NCBI GenBank assembly: GCA_919901855.1
Contig: CAKKQC010000012.1
Coordinates: forward strand, 1 to 64,000
DNA length: 64,000 nucleotides
Direction: 5' to 3'
DNA from: a bacterium
GTDB taxonomy: Bacteria > Oederibacteriota > CAKKQC01
Shown here: positions 34,644-43,193 of the stretch, one piece after another
Numbering within the stretch: the stretch's first letter is position 1
Layout: each line of letters starts with the position of its first letter
The notes under the pieces: generated by a model
Database searches by the model: none
What the model was told of the DNA's origin: nothing
Seen by the model: the letters and a program-made list of their open reading frames with translations, nothing else
Position numbers and translations under genes: made by a program

Positions 34644-35555
34644 ATGACTGAGCGGATCCTAATCTTCTTCGCCCTCGCTGGGCTAGGCTGGGCGTTCCGG
34701 AAGGGGGGGCTGCTCACGCGGGACGGGGTCCGGGACCTCATCCGGCTCAACATGGACGTCTGCGTGCCCGCGCTCACGTTCGTCACGGCGGCCACGCGGC
34801 TCACCCCGGCGGTGGCGGCGCTCGACGCCGGGATCGCGGGGCCGCTCCTGGGCCTCCCGCTCGCGGCGATCCTCCTCACGCTCGCGAGCGTCGCGATCGG
34901 ATTCGCGACCGTGCCCCTCGCGGGCGTCTCGCGCCGCCGCACGCCCACGTACGTCTTCATCCTCACCTTCGCGAACGCGCTCTTCCTCCCGATCCCGCTC
35001 GCGTTCGCCCTGCGCGGCGAGGACGGCGTCCTCTTCGTCAACCTCTTCTACGCCGGCTACCTCGTCCTCTTCTGGACGCTCGGGACCTGGCTGCTGTCGG
35101 GGAAGGTGCGCTGGGGGTTCTTCCTCCACCCCAACCTCTTCGCCCTGGTGCTGGGGGCTTGGGTGGGGATGGCGGGCTGGACCGTGCCCGGCCCGCTGCT
35201 CGACATCCTCAAGATCGTCGCCGGCGGCGCGATCGGGCTCGCGCTCATCTACTCCGGCGCCGTGCTCGGCGAGGAACGGCTCTCGTTCGCCCGGGACGCC
35301 CGGGCGCTCGCCGTGCTCGCGGGCGTCAAGCTCGTGGTCTTCCCCCTGCTGGCCCTCCTGGCCGTCCGCGCGGTGGCGGCGCCGGGGCCGATCGCGTTCC
35401 AGGCGGTCCTCCAGGCCGCGATGCCGTGCATGGCGCAGGCCGGGCTCTACGTGGACCGGTTCGGCGGCGACACCGGATTCGCCAGCCGGGCGGCGGTGCT
35501 CACGAGCCTGCTCTGCCTCGTGACCGTCCCGTTCTTCCTCGGTCAGACCGGCTAG
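34644..35555 (+). CDS. AEC-family (auxin efflux carrier-like) transporter
   Basis: 303 residues, almost entirely hydrophobic with about ten membrane spans, as in the AEC family (PF03547-like). The diagnostic late segment A-M-P-C-M-A-Q-A-G-L-Y-V-D-R-F-G-G-D matches the family's A-M-P-x-A ... Y-G-x-D pattern. N-M-D-V-C-V-P-A-L-T-F near residue 35 is also typical. Bacterial members move small organic acids such as malate or malonate, but the substrate cannot be read from sequence. The next gene (family B member 1) starts 10 bases after the stop and uses an AGGGGGA ribosome-binding site, so the two are probably co-transcribed. Confidence 0.85.
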   Translation: MTERILIFFALAGLGWAFRKGGLLTRDGVRDLIRLNMDVCVPALTFVTAATRLTPAVAALDAGIAGPLLGLPLAAILLTLASVAIGFATVPLAGVSRRRTPTYVFILTFANALFLPIPLAFALRGEDGVLFVNLFYAGYLVLFWTLGTWLLSGKVRWGFFLHPNLFALVLGAWVGMAGWTVPGPLLDILKIVAGGAIGLALIYSGAVLGEERLSFARDARALAVLAGVKLVVFPLLALLAVRAVAAPGPIAFQAVLQAAMPCMAQAGLYVDRFGGDTGFASRAAVLTSLLCLVTVPFFLGQTG

Positions 35556-35565
35556 GGGGAACCCC

Positions 35566-37533
35566 TTGCGGCGCACGGTCCTGCTCGTCCTCGGCGTCGT
35601 GTGGGCGGCTACCGCGGTCTACGCCCTGGCCCGCACGGTCGCGGGGGAGGGCGGGCTGCTGGCGCGGCTGCCGGCCGGGTTCGCCCCGGCGGACCGGCGC
35701 GACTCGATCCGGACCGGCGACCCCGTGCTCGGCGGGTTCCTGGACCGGACCCGGGCCCTGGCCGGGGGCGCGCCCCGGCTTGCGATCCTGGGCAACGATC
35801 CGGACCGCCGGGACACGTTCCGGTGGTACCGGAGCGCGTACGAGCTCTTCCCCGAGCGCGTCTGGTACCTGCCCGTCCCCGGGCTCGTGCTGGGGGGGCG
35901 GGCCCGGCTCGACGTGGAGCCGGCCACGGCCGCGCTCGTCCGCGACCACGACATCCGGCACGCGGCGTATTTCGACGGCGCGAACCCCGACCGCCACGGC
36001 TGGTACGCGCTCGCGGTGTCCGGGACCCGGCGGCTCGTGCTGGACCCGCTGTCCGCGCCGCTGCCCCGTCCTCCCGAACCGCCTGCAAGTGCGTGGCGCT
36101 GGATTCTCGGGCTGCTCGCCCTCCTGCCGCTCGGGTTCGCGCTCTCGATGGCATCCGGGGTCGATCGCGGATTCCGCGACGCGCCCGCCGCCCGCGCGGC
36201 GCTCGCGTTCCTCTTCGGCGCGGCCGGCACCGGCTGGCTCATGCAGGCGCTGTCCCTCGCCGGGATCCGGTGGAGCCTCCCGGCGATCCTCGCCGCGTGG
36301 CTGCCCGTCATCGTCGTCGCGATCCGGCGGAAAGTCCCGGGGCGCGCGCGGGCCTTCCCCGCGCCGCGTCCATCCATGGCTCCTCCGTCCCGGGCCCGGC
36401 GCTGGGGGGCGGCGATGCTGGCCGCGGGGGCGGTCGTCGTCGCCGTGCAGGCGTGGATTCCGGTGCCGGCCTGGGCGAACTGGGACGCGTGGGCGATCGG
36501 GGGGCTCAAGGCGAAGGCGTGTTGGGAGGCGATGGGGATTCCCATCGCATTCCTGTCCGACCCCGCGTACCGGTTCGCGCATCCGGACTACCCGAACGGA
36601 CTGCCCGCCGTCCAGTGCTTCCTCGGCCTCTGTGCCGGCGGGCTCGACGAGGGGATGCTCCGGCTCCTGTCGGTCGCCCACTGGGCCGCCCTGCTCGCCC
36701 TCGTCCTCGCCGTGCTCCGCGATCTCGGGGCGGGGGAGTGGCGGTGGCTCCTCGCCGGCGGGCTCGCGCTCGTGCCGGCTCTTCAGCGCTACGGCTCGCT
36801 CGCGGTCGGGGAGGTGCCCGTCGCGGCCTGGATGGTCGCCGGGCTCGCGCTCCTCGTCCGCGCGCACCGGGGCGCGGTGCCGGTCTGGACCGTCGGGCTC
36901 GCTGGCGGGCTCTGTACGTTGACCAAGGACGAGGGCCTCCTCTGGGCGATCGGTTGCCTTGCCGCCATCGTGGTCTGGGCGGCGCGCGGGAGGATCGCGT
37001 GGTCCCGGGCGATCGCCGCGATCGCCGCGTGCCTGGCCGTTTCGGCGCCCGCGAGATGGATGCTCTGGTCGCTCGGGATCGGACCCAACGACTACGTCGT
37101 CGACGCCGCGCGGATGCTGACCGCTATCCCGGCGCGGCTCCCGGTCGTGGCCGCCGGATACGCGCTCGAGGCGTGGGGGCCGGGCGCCCTGGCCATCGGG
37201 ACTGCGGGCGCGGGCGGCCCGGGCGCATGGCTCGACCACCTTGCCGGGACCTTCCTTATCCTCTGGTACGCGGTGCCAATCTGCCTCGCGCTCGGCTGGC
37301 GGACACTCCGGGCCTCCCCGTACCGGGAACTCCTCCTCCCGTTCGCCGTCCAGGCGGCCGGGTGTGTCGCCGTCTACCTGGCGTCCATCCGGGGAGTCGA
37401 GTACCACGTCGTCTCGACCGCGGACCGGGTCCTGGTCGAGTTCCTGCCCGCGACGCTGGTGCTGGTTGCCGGCGCCTTGCTCGCGGGGAGATCCGGACGT
37501 AACCGCCGAAGCGGCGGTACCATAGACCAATGA
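35566..37533 (+). CDS. GT-C-like membrane protein (family B, member 1)
   Basis: 655 residues from a TTG start preceded by AGGGGGA 5 bases upstream. One N-terminal span, then a ~130-residue non-membrane domain (S-I-R-T-G-D-P-V-L-G-G-F-L near 45; R-S-A-Y-E-L-F-P near 90). The rest is a long multi-span region. Its centre carries W-A-N-W-D-A-W-A-I (~304), then A-H-P-D-Y-P-N-G (~340) and L-T-K-D-E-G (~445). The N-W-D acidic residue in a periplasmic loop recalls the catalytic acid of GT-C glycosyltransferases, but I know no characterized family with this layout. The stop overlaps the start of member 2 (ATGA). Confidence 0.65.
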   Translation: MRRTVLLVLGVVWAATAVYALARTVAGEGGLLARLPAGFAPADRRDSIRTGDPVLGGFLDRTRALAGGAPRLAILGNDPDRRDTFRWYRSAYELFPERVWYLPVPGLVLGGRARLDVEPATAALVRDHDIRHAAYFDGANPDRHGWYALAVSGTRRLVLDPLSAPLPRPPEPPASAWRWILGLLALLPLGFALSMASGVDRGFRDAPAARAALAFLFGAAGTGWLMQALSLAGIRWSLPAILAAWLPVIVVAIRRKVPGRARAFPAPRPSMAPPSRARRWGAAMLAAGAVVVAVQAWIPVPAWANWDAWAIGGLKAKACWEAMGIPIAFLSDPAYRFAHPDYPNGLPAVQCFLGLCAGGLDEGMLRLLSVAHWAALLALVLAVLRDLGAGEWRWLLAGGLALVPALQRYGSLAVGEVPVAAWMVAGLALLVRAHRGAVPVWTVGLAGGLCTLTKDEGLLWAIGCLAAIVVWAARGRIAWSRAIAAIAACLAVSAPARWMLWSLGIGPNDYVVDAARMLTAIPARLPVVAAGYALEAWGPGALAIGTAGAGGPGAWLDHLAGTFLILWYAVPICLALGWRTLRASPYRELLLPFAVQAAGCVAVYLASIRGVEYHVVSTADRVLVEFLPATLVLVAGALLAGRSGRNRRSGGTIDQ

Positions 37534-39590
37534 GACGCGGGATTATCGGCACGGCGGCGGCCGTCTGGCTCGCCATCCTGGCTGCGTCGCTGGTCGAGCG
37601 GCTGCCGGCGATCGCGACGCAGGCGCCCCGGATCCTGGCCGGACCGGTGGAGCGCGCCGAGATCCGGAGCGGCGACACGCCGTACCACCAGTTCCTGGGC
37701 CGGGTCGCGGACGTGGTGCCGAAGACCGAGCACCTGCTCCTCCTGGTCCACGACCCCTCGCAGTCGTTCGCCTTCTTCACCTACCGCGCCGCGTACATGC
37801 TCTACCCCGTGCCTCACCGGTTCGTGCCTTCGCCGGCCCCGCTGCCCGCCGGGCCGCGGTTCAATCTCGACGTGGACGAGCAGATCGCGGGCGCCGTGCG
37901 CGACGAGCGGATCACGTACGCCGCCGTGTACGCCACGAAGCCCGTGCCCGGCGGGCGCGTCTTCCGGATATTGCTCAAGGGTCCCCGGCGGCTCTCGTTC
38001 CAGGAGGAGACGGGACCAACGGTCCCGTCTGCCCGGCGCACGGGCGTGTTCGGGGCGACCAGTCCATGGTGCTGGCCCCTGGGACTCGTCCTGCTCGTCT
38101 GGTTCGGCTGGATGCTCCTGGACGTGCTGGGCCTCTCCGCGCACGTGCGAGGTTCGGTTTCCACGCGGATCGCGCTCGCGTGGCTGGCGGGGGCCGGGTC
38201 GACCGCGTTCTGGATGCTCCTGATCGGGCTCACGGGCGCGCGGTGGAGCCTGCCCGTCATCCTCCTGCCGTGGGTCCTCGTCGCTGCGGTGTGGGGCTGG
38301 CGGCTCTGGCGGGCCCGGGCGGTCCCGCCGCCTGCGGACGCAGGCACCGGGACCGTCGGGGTTTCCGCGGCCGCGGAGACCCTGCGCCCGCCGCCGGTCG
38401 CCGATCCCGTCACCGAGCCGAGCTGGCTTGCGCCGGCGGGTTGGGTCCTGATCGGGGCTACGACGCTCCTCGCCGCCGTCCAGGTCCTGATCCCGATGTC
38501 GGCGTGGGGTAATTGGGACGCGTGGGCGATCTGGAACCTCAAGACGCGCGCGTTCTGGACCGCCGGGAGCCTGCCCGTGTCGTACCTGCTCGATTTCCGG
38601 TACGACTTCTCGCATCCGGACTACCCGCCCGGCATTGCGCTCATCCAGACCTGGCTGGGCCTGTGGGCCGGAGGGCTGAGCGAGACGCTCCTGCGCGCGC
38701 TCTCGCCCGTCTGGCACCTGGCCCTCATGGTCCTGCTCGCCGGGCTCGGCCGGGAGCTGGGGCTCAGGGGCGAGCGCTGGCTGGTCGCGGGCGCCTACGG
38801 CCTCATGCCCCGCATCTTCGAGCAGGCCCACAACGGCTATTCGGACCTCGCGCTGGCCGCGGCCGTGACCGGGGTGCTCCTGTTCCTCGTCCGCGCGTCG
38901 CGCGGGGACGCGCCGCCGTGGACGGTCGCGCTCTTCCTCGGGATCGCGGGGCTGATCAAGGGCGAGGCGCTCGTCCTCGCCGGCGGGTGCGGCGCCCTCA
39001 TAGGCCTCTGGTGGCTCCTGAAACGCATCCGGTTCGGTCAGGCCGCGGCGGCGTGGGGGCTGATGCTGGTCCTGCTCGTGCCGTGGCGCGCGACCGTCGC
39101 CTCGCTTCATATCAAGTCCACGTTCGAGGTAAAGCCCGCCCGGATCGCGGCCCAGGCGCCACTGTACTTCCCTTACGTCGTGAAAGCCGCCTTCGTCGAC
39201 GCGCTGGGCCCCGAGCTCACGGTCGACCACCTGCGGGACATCGGCGACATCAACCCCGCGGACTGGCTCTGGCGCCAGCGCCGGAACTGGGCCGGGTTCT
39301 GGTACGTCGTCGTAACCGCCCTCGTCCTCTACGGCTTTCCCGGCCTCGTCCGCCCCGCGGGCGCAATGATGGCCGCGCTCCTCGCGCTCCAGCTCGCGGT
39401 AACCTGGGCCGTGACGCTCGGGGCGCAGTACCAGATCATCTGGGTGCTCGTGACCTCCGTGGATCGCATGCTCCTCCAGCTCTCGCCGCTGGGCTTTGCC
39501 CTCGCCGCCGCCTGCGTCGGCTCCGTGGGTCTCCGCCCTCCTCCTCCCGCCCCTCTTCCACCCCCCTCCAAAGGCAGGAAGAAGGGCTGA
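37530..39590 (+). CDS. GT-C-like membrane protein (family B, member 2)
   Basis: 686 residues, translationally coupled to member 1. Same layout: N-terminal span, soluble domain (I-R-S-G-D-T-P-Y-H-Q-F-L; Y-R-A-A-Y-M-L-Y-P), then multi-span region with W-G-N-W-D-A-W-A-I-W-N-L-K (~326-338), S-H-P-D-Y-P-P-G (~360) and L-I-K-G-E-A (~473). The last ~16 residues (Pro/Lys-rich, ending S-K-G-R-K-K-G) are encoded by the start of a palindromic repeat element, so the original C-terminus was probably replaced when that element inserted. Confidence 0.65.
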   Translation: MRRGIIGTAAAVWLAILAASLVERLPAIATQAPRILAGPVERAEIRSGDTPYHQFLGRVADVVPKTEHLLLLVHDPSQSFAFFTYRAAYMLYPVPHRFVPSPAPLPAGPRFNLDVDEQIAGAVRDERITYAAVYATKPVPGGRVFRILLKGPRRLSFQEETGPTVPSARRTGVFGATSPWCWPLGLVLLVWFGWMLLDVLGLSAHVRGSVSTRIALAWLAGAGSTAFWMLLIGLTGARWSLPVILLPWVLVAAVWGWRLWRARAVPPPADAGTGTVGVSAAAETLRPPPVADPVTEPSWLAPAGWVLIGATTLLAAVQVLIPMSAWGNWDAWAIWNLKTRAFWTAGSLPVSYLLDFRYDFSHPDYPPGIALIQTWLGLWAGGLSETLLRALSPVWHLALMVLLAGLGRELGLRGERWLVAGAYGLMPRIFEQAHNGYSDLALAAAVTGVLLFLVRASRGDAPPWTVALFLGIAGLIKGEALVLAGGCGALIGLWWLLKRIRFGQAAAAWGLMLVLLVPWRATVASLHIKSTFEVKPARIAAQAPLYFPYVVKAAFVDALGPELTVDHLRDIGDINPADWLWRQRRNWAGFWYVVVTALVLYGFPGLVRPAGAMMAALLALQLAVTWAVTLGAQYQIIWVLVTSVDRMLLQLSPLGFALAAACVGSVGLRPPPPAPLPPPSKGRKKG

Positions 39591-39722
39591 CGCGGGCGAG
39601 AGGGGCCGGGGAGAGGTCTCTTCGGCACGCTCGGTGGCCACGGCGTGTCGCCTCGCTGCGGACCGGCCGACCAGCGCCTCAGATACCTCTCCCCGGCCCC
39701 CTCTGTCCTGCTTGAGAGAGGG
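39567..39722. repeat. Palindromic repeat element (REP/MITE-like) at a gene 3' end
   Basis: Long inverted arms at 39598-39621 and 39681-39703 match over ~23 bp with one mismatch and one indel (core GGCCGGGGAGAGGT), around a 59-base centre. Weaker similarity extends outward (CCCTCCAAAGGCAGGA on the left against the complement of TCCTGCTTGAGAGAGGG on the right). There is no open frame inside. It overlaps the last codons of the family B member 2 gene and fills the gap before the methyltransferase. Such elements are usually dispersed in many genomic copies, though only one is seen here. Confidence 0.6.
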
Positions 39723-39745
39723 CAGTGGATCGAGAGCGACGCTGG

Positions 39746-40450
39746 TCAGTGTCTGGTGGCGACGGCGATGAGGGAGAGGCCGAAGGGCGGGGCGATGCGG
39801 TCCTCGAGTCGCAGGGCGGGCACGAGGAGGTTCAACAGCCGCGACTGGCCCTGCGGCAGGAAGCGGCGGCGCAGGAGGCGGACGTTGAACCACCAGCCCA
39901 GCGCCCCCAGCATGTTGAAGTAGCGCAGCTTGTCCACGAGGAACCCCGCCGCCACGAGCTTGGTCGCCAGCCCCTTCCGGTCGTAGCGGCGCACGTGGCC
40001 CGCGCTCGCGTCCACGCCGCCGTACAGGGCCTGGTGGGCCGGCACGAGCAGGAGCAGGCGGCCGCCGGGGACGAGGTGGTTCCGGAACCGCTTGAGCGTC
40101 ATCTCGTCCGCGGAGATGTGCTCGAGCACGTTCACGCACAGGATCGTGTCGAAGGTCCTCGTGCCCAGCGGGTCGACCGGCGCCGCGATGTCCATGATCT
40201 CGGTCTTGACGCGCGGCTGGCCTCCGAACCGCCGGCCGAACTCGCCCAGGAACGACGGGTCGATGTCCACGGCCAGGACCTCCTCGCAGGAGAGGAAGAA
40301 CCTGGTGAGGTTGCCCGTGCCCGCCCCGACCTCGAGCAGGCGCTGTCCCGCGAACGGGCGCAGGTGGTCGACGATCCAGCGGTTGTAGCGCTCGAGCGAT
40401 TCGAGGACGTCGAAGGCGTGTTCCTGGGTGGTGGGGGCGCCGCCGGTCAT
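39746..40450 (-). CDS. Class I SAM-dependent methyltransferase
   Basis: 234 residues. SAM-binding motif I is L-L-E-V-G-A-G-T-G-N (38-47), and the acidic end of strand 2 is V-D-I-D-P-S-F-L. A motif near 105-115 reads I-L-C-V-N-V-L-E-H-I, as in UbiE/SAM-dependent methyltransferases of the Methyltransf_11/23 type. The C-terminal half has a W-W-F-N-V-R-L-L-R-R-R-F segment seen in enzymes located beside lipid-linked sugar synthases. The start is the ATG at 40450; the longer frame overlaps the upstream gene. It follows the GT2 gene by 14 bases in one operon, so it may methylate a sugar or lipid in the same pathway (inference). Confidence 0.82.
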   Translation of the reverse strand: MTGGAPTTQEHAFDVLESLERYNRWIVDHLRPFAGQRLLEVGAGTGNLTRFFLSCEEVLAVDIDPSFLGEFGRRFGGQPRVKTEIMDIAAPVDPLGTRTFDTILCVNVLEHISADEMTLKRFRNHLVPGGRLLLLVPAHQALYGGVDASAGHVRRYDRKGLATKLVAAGFLVDKLRYFNMLGALGWWFNVRLLRRRFLPQGQSRLLNLLVPALRLEDRIAPPFGLSLIAVATRH

Positions 40451-40464
40451 GACGGGAGGCAAAG

Positions 40465-41145
40465 TCAGCGGAACAGGCCGAACCGCAGGATCGTGAACCC
40501 GGCCCGGAACCCGTCCCACCACGTGATCTTCTTGCCCTCGGCGTACGTGCGGCCGAAGTACGAGACGGGGACCTCGTAGATGCGGACGTTCGACCGGGCG
40601 ACCCCGATCATGAGCTCGGGTTCGATCTCGAAGCCCTCGCTCCGGAGAGTCAGGCCCTTGAGGACGCCGGCCCGGAAGGCCTTGAGCCCGCACTCCATGT
40701 CCTCGAGGTTCGTGTTCGCGACCATGTTGAAGAAGAGGGTCAGGAGCTTGTTGCCACGCGCGTGCCAGAAGAACAGGACCGCCCGGGGCTCGCCCGAGAA
40801 CCGCGTGCCCACGACGACGTCCGCCTTCCCGTCCCCGATGGGCTTCACGAGCTTGGGGTAGTCGGCGGGATCGTACTCGAGGTCGGCGTCCTGGAAGATG
40901 GCGACGTCGCCGGTCATGGTCTTGATCGCGTCCCGGATCGAGGCGCCCTTGCCCCGGTTCCTGTCGTGCATCACGAGCGTGATCTCGCCGGGCGGCAGGG
41001 ATTGCAGGTACTCGCGGGTGCCGTCGGTCGAGCAGTCGTCCACGACCACGATCTCCTTCTCCAGCGGCACCGCCTTGATGCGCTTGAGGATTTCACGGAT
41101 CGTGTCGGCCTCGTTGTAGCACGGGACGAGCACGGAAACTTTCAC
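40465..41145 (-). CDS. DPM1-like polyprenyl-phosphate sugar synthase (GT2)
   Basis: 226 residues, a single GT-A domain of the dolichol-phosphate mannosyltransferase type. The N-terminus has V-L-V-P-C-Y-N-E-A (6-14) and V-V-D-D-C-S-T-D-G (44-52). The metal-binding D-A-D is at 86-88, followed by E-Y-D-P. G-T-R-F-S-G and the late M-E-C-G-L-K-A-F-R segment are conserved. It lacks the C-terminal membrane spans of longer members. It would load a hexose from a nucleotide sugar onto polyprenyl phosphate at the cytoplasmic face, making the donor type that GT-C enzymes use. Start GTG is preceded by AGGAG. It lies between family B genes, which supports a joint pathway. Confidence 0.87.
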   Translation of the reverse strand: MKVSVLVPCYNEADTIREILKRIKAVPLEKEIVVVDDCSTDGTREYLQSLPPGEITLVMHDRNRGKGASIRDAIKTMTGDVAIFQDADLEYDPADYPKLVKPIGDGKADVVVGTRFSGEPRAVLFFWHARGNKLLTLFFNMVANTNLEDMECGLKAFRAGVLKGLTLRSEGFEIEPELMIGVARSNVRIYEVPVSYFGRTYAEGKKITWWDGFRAGFTILRFGLFR

Positions 41146-41162
41146 GATTCTCCTGCCCCCAT
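41142..41162 (-). CDS. Possible six-codon leader peptide overlapping the GT2 start
   Basis: ATG-GGG-GCA-GGA-GAA-TCG-TGA on the minus strand, encoding M-G-A-G-E-S. The ATG lies 7 bases after a TATACT -10, and the TGA overlaps the GTG start of the GT2 gene (GTGA). If the mRNA is leaderless this would be the first start codon and could couple translation to the GT2 gene. It may also be chance. Confidence 0.3.
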   Translation of the reverse strand: MGAGES

Positions 41163-41169
41163 GGAGTTA

Positions 41170-41177
41170 AGTATAAC
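41170..41177. promoter_or_regulatory. Bidirectional -10 segment (GT2 left, family B member 3 right)
   Basis: AGTATAAC reads TATAAC rightward (41172-41177), 6 bases before the GTG at 41184, and TATACT leftward (41175-41170) with an upstream TG-T extension. The two -10 boxes overlap by four bases in an AT-rich island. No good -35 was found for either. Confidence 0.55.
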
Positions 41178-41183
41178 AATGAT

Positions 41184-43142
41184 GTGAACCGCCGGGCGCT
41201 CCTCGTCCTGGCCGCCGTCTGGGCGGTCTGCCTCGCCGCGAGCCTCGCGCGCCGGGTTCCGGGACTCCGCCACCCTCCCGCCGCCGCCGGGGCGCCCGAC
41301 CGCGCGGTTCGGACGGACCGGGCCGCCGTCGAGTCCGGCGATCCCGGGTACCACGCCTTCCTCGCCCGGGTCGGGGGGGCCCTGGCTCTGAGCGCGACTG
41401 CGACAGCCGCGGAGCCGGGCCGAGTCGCGGCCGCCCTCCTCTTTGTCGATGACCCCGCCCGCGAGGACGAGTTCGTGGGCTACCGCGCCGCCTACGAGCT
41501 ATTCCCCGCCGCCGTCCACGTCGCGTTCCGCCCCCTGCCCCGGCCCGGCCGCCCAATCTCGCTCGCGGCCGACGACGAGACGTGGGCGGTCGCGCATCGG
41601 CCCGGCCTCCTCGGCATGTACGCGCGGCCGGAGCCCGACAGCGTCCGGCTGCGCCGTATCACGGAGGACAACCGGGGGCGGCTCGAGACCGCGCCGGTGG
41701 AGGAGGCGGTGCCGTCGCCGCCCCGCCCCGCGCGGCTGCTGCCGTGGCTTGCCGGGCTCGCGCTCCTGCTCGGGCTCGGCTGGTCGGTGGTCAATCTCAC
41801 CGGGGTCGTTCACGCGGCCGGCGGCGGCGCGGGGGCCACGCTCGCCCTGGGCTGGGTCGCGGGCGCCGGGTTGTTCGGCTGGCTGCTGACCATGCTCGCC
41901 CTCGCCGGGGTGCCGTGGACCGCGCGCTGGAGCGGGCTCGCGGGCGGACTGCTGGCCATGGCCCTGTGGCGCCCGCCGCGCCCGGAAGCGGCCCGCCCCC
42001 CGAAGTTCGGCGCGCTCGATTGGGCCGGGATCGTTCTCGTCGCGGTCGCGTTCGCCATCGCCGTGCTGGAGGCCCTCTCGCCCCGCCCGGCGTGGTCGAA
42101 CTGGGACGCGTGGGCGATCTGGGATTTCAAGGTCAAGGCCGCGCTCGAGGGGATGGGGCTGCCGGTCACCTTCCTCCGGAATCCCGACTACGGGTTCACG
42201 CATCCCGAGTACCCGTTCGGCTGGCCCGCGGTCCAGACCTTCCTCGCCCAGTGCGCGGGCGGGTTCGACACGCGGCTGCTCCGGCTCCTCTCGCCGCTCT
42301 TCGCCCTCTGCGTGCCCGCGCTCCTCGCCGCGCTCCTGCTCGAGGTGGGGGTGACGAACGGGCGGTGGCTGGTCGCGGGCGCCGTCGCCCTGCTCCCGGC
42401 CGCGCTGACCCAGTCCTCGAACGGCTACGTGGACTGGCCGGTGGCCGCGACCACGACCGCCGCGCTCCTGCTCCTGCTCCGCGCCTGCCGAGGGGCGGGC
42501 CCCGCCTGGGGTGCCGCGCTCTTCGCCGGGCTCGCGGGCAATCTCAAGAACGAGGCCGGGGTATTCGGCCTCGGGGTCCTGCTCGCGCTCCTCGTGGCCA
42601 CGGTGGGGAAGCGCGTCCGCCGGGGCGAGTTCGTCATGGCCGTGGCGGTCTGGATCGCGCTGATCGCGCCGTGGCGGGGCGTCGCGCTCATGCTCGATCT
42701 CTCGCCCCGCGACTTCGCCTTCAATCCCGGCGGCGCGCTCGACGCCGCCCCGGGCCGGATCTTCCTCTTCATCCAGGCGCTCGCGCTCGAGACGCTGGGC
42801 CCGGGCCTCGGGGGGGCGTCGTTCACCAGCGGCACCCCGGTCACGTGGGGCGAGTGGTGGAACCACCTGGTCAGCACCTGGCTCATCCTCTGGTTCGTCG
42901 TCGCGTTCGTGTTCGTGATCGGCTGGCGCCGCCTCACGCGCCCCGGGGCGCGCGAGCTCGCCCTCGTTCTCGCCGTCCAGGTCTTCGCCGCCCTCGTCGC
43001 CTACATCGTCACCGTTCGGGAGACGCGCTGGCTCCTCGCCTCCTCCCTCGACCGGCTGCTCCTGCAATGGGTTCCCGCCGTGGTGGCCCTCTGTGCCGCC
43101 CTGGTGCGGCCCGCGGACCCGATTGACCCTCAGTCCAAGTAG
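41184..43142 (+). CDS. GT-C-like membrane protein (family B, member 3)
   Basis: 652 residues from a GTG start. Same architecture as members 1 and 2: N-terminal span, soluble domain with V-E-S-G-D-P-G-Y-H-A-F-L (~50) and Y-R-A-A-Y-E-L-F-P (~95), then a multi-span region. W-S-N-W-D-A-W-A-I-W-D-F-K lies at ~304-316, followed by T-H-P-E-Y-P-F-G (~340) and N-L-K-N-E-A (~453). The K-N-E/K-D-E/K-G-E position is aligned in all three family B members and resembles K-N-D in family A. It is probably a lipid-linked-sugar glycosyltransferase, but neither donor nor acceptor is known. It has its own promoter, shared with the divergent GT2 gene. Confidence 0.65.
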   Translation: MNRRALLVLAAVWAVCLAASLARRVPGLRHPPAAAGAPDRAVRTDRAAVESGDPGYHAFLARVGGALALSATATAAEPGRVAAALLFVDDPAREDEFVGYRAAYELFPAAVHVAFRPLPRPGRPISLAADDETWAVAHRPGLLGMYARPEPDSVRLRRITEDNRGRLETAPVEEAVPSPPRPARLLPWLAGLALLLGLGWSVVNLTGVVHAAGGGAGATLALGWVAGAGLFGWLLTMLALAGVPWTARWSGLAGGLLAMALWRPPRPEAARPPKFGALDWAGIVLVAVAFAIAVLEALSPRPAWSNWDAWAIWDFKVKAALEGMGLPVTFLRNPDYGFTHPEYPFGWPAVQTFLAQCAGGFDTRLLRLLSPLFALCVPALLAALLLEVGVTNGRWLVAGAVALLPAALTQSSNGYVDWPVAATTTAALLLLLRACRGAGPAWGAALFAGLAGNLKNEAGVFGLGVLLALLVATVGKRVRRGEFVMAVAVWIALIAPWRGVALMLDLSPRDFAFNPGGALDAAPGRIFLFIQALALETLGPGLGGASFTSGTPVTWGEWWNHLVSTWLILWFVVAFVFVIGWRRLTRPGARELALVLAVQVFAALVAYIVTVRETRWLLASSLDRLLLQWVPAVVALCAALVRPADPIDPQSK

Positions 43143-43181
43143 GTCTAACCTGAAGTCGGGGGGCTCCGGAGGTGCGGTGGG

Positions 43182-43187
43182 GATAAT
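43182..43187 (+). promoter_or_regulatory. -10 box of the propeller/Kelch protein gene (leaderless)
   Basis: GATAAT, exactly 6 bases before the ATG at 43194; no Shine-Dalgarno sequence. Confidence 0.55.
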
Positions 43188-43193
43188 GGTCAG

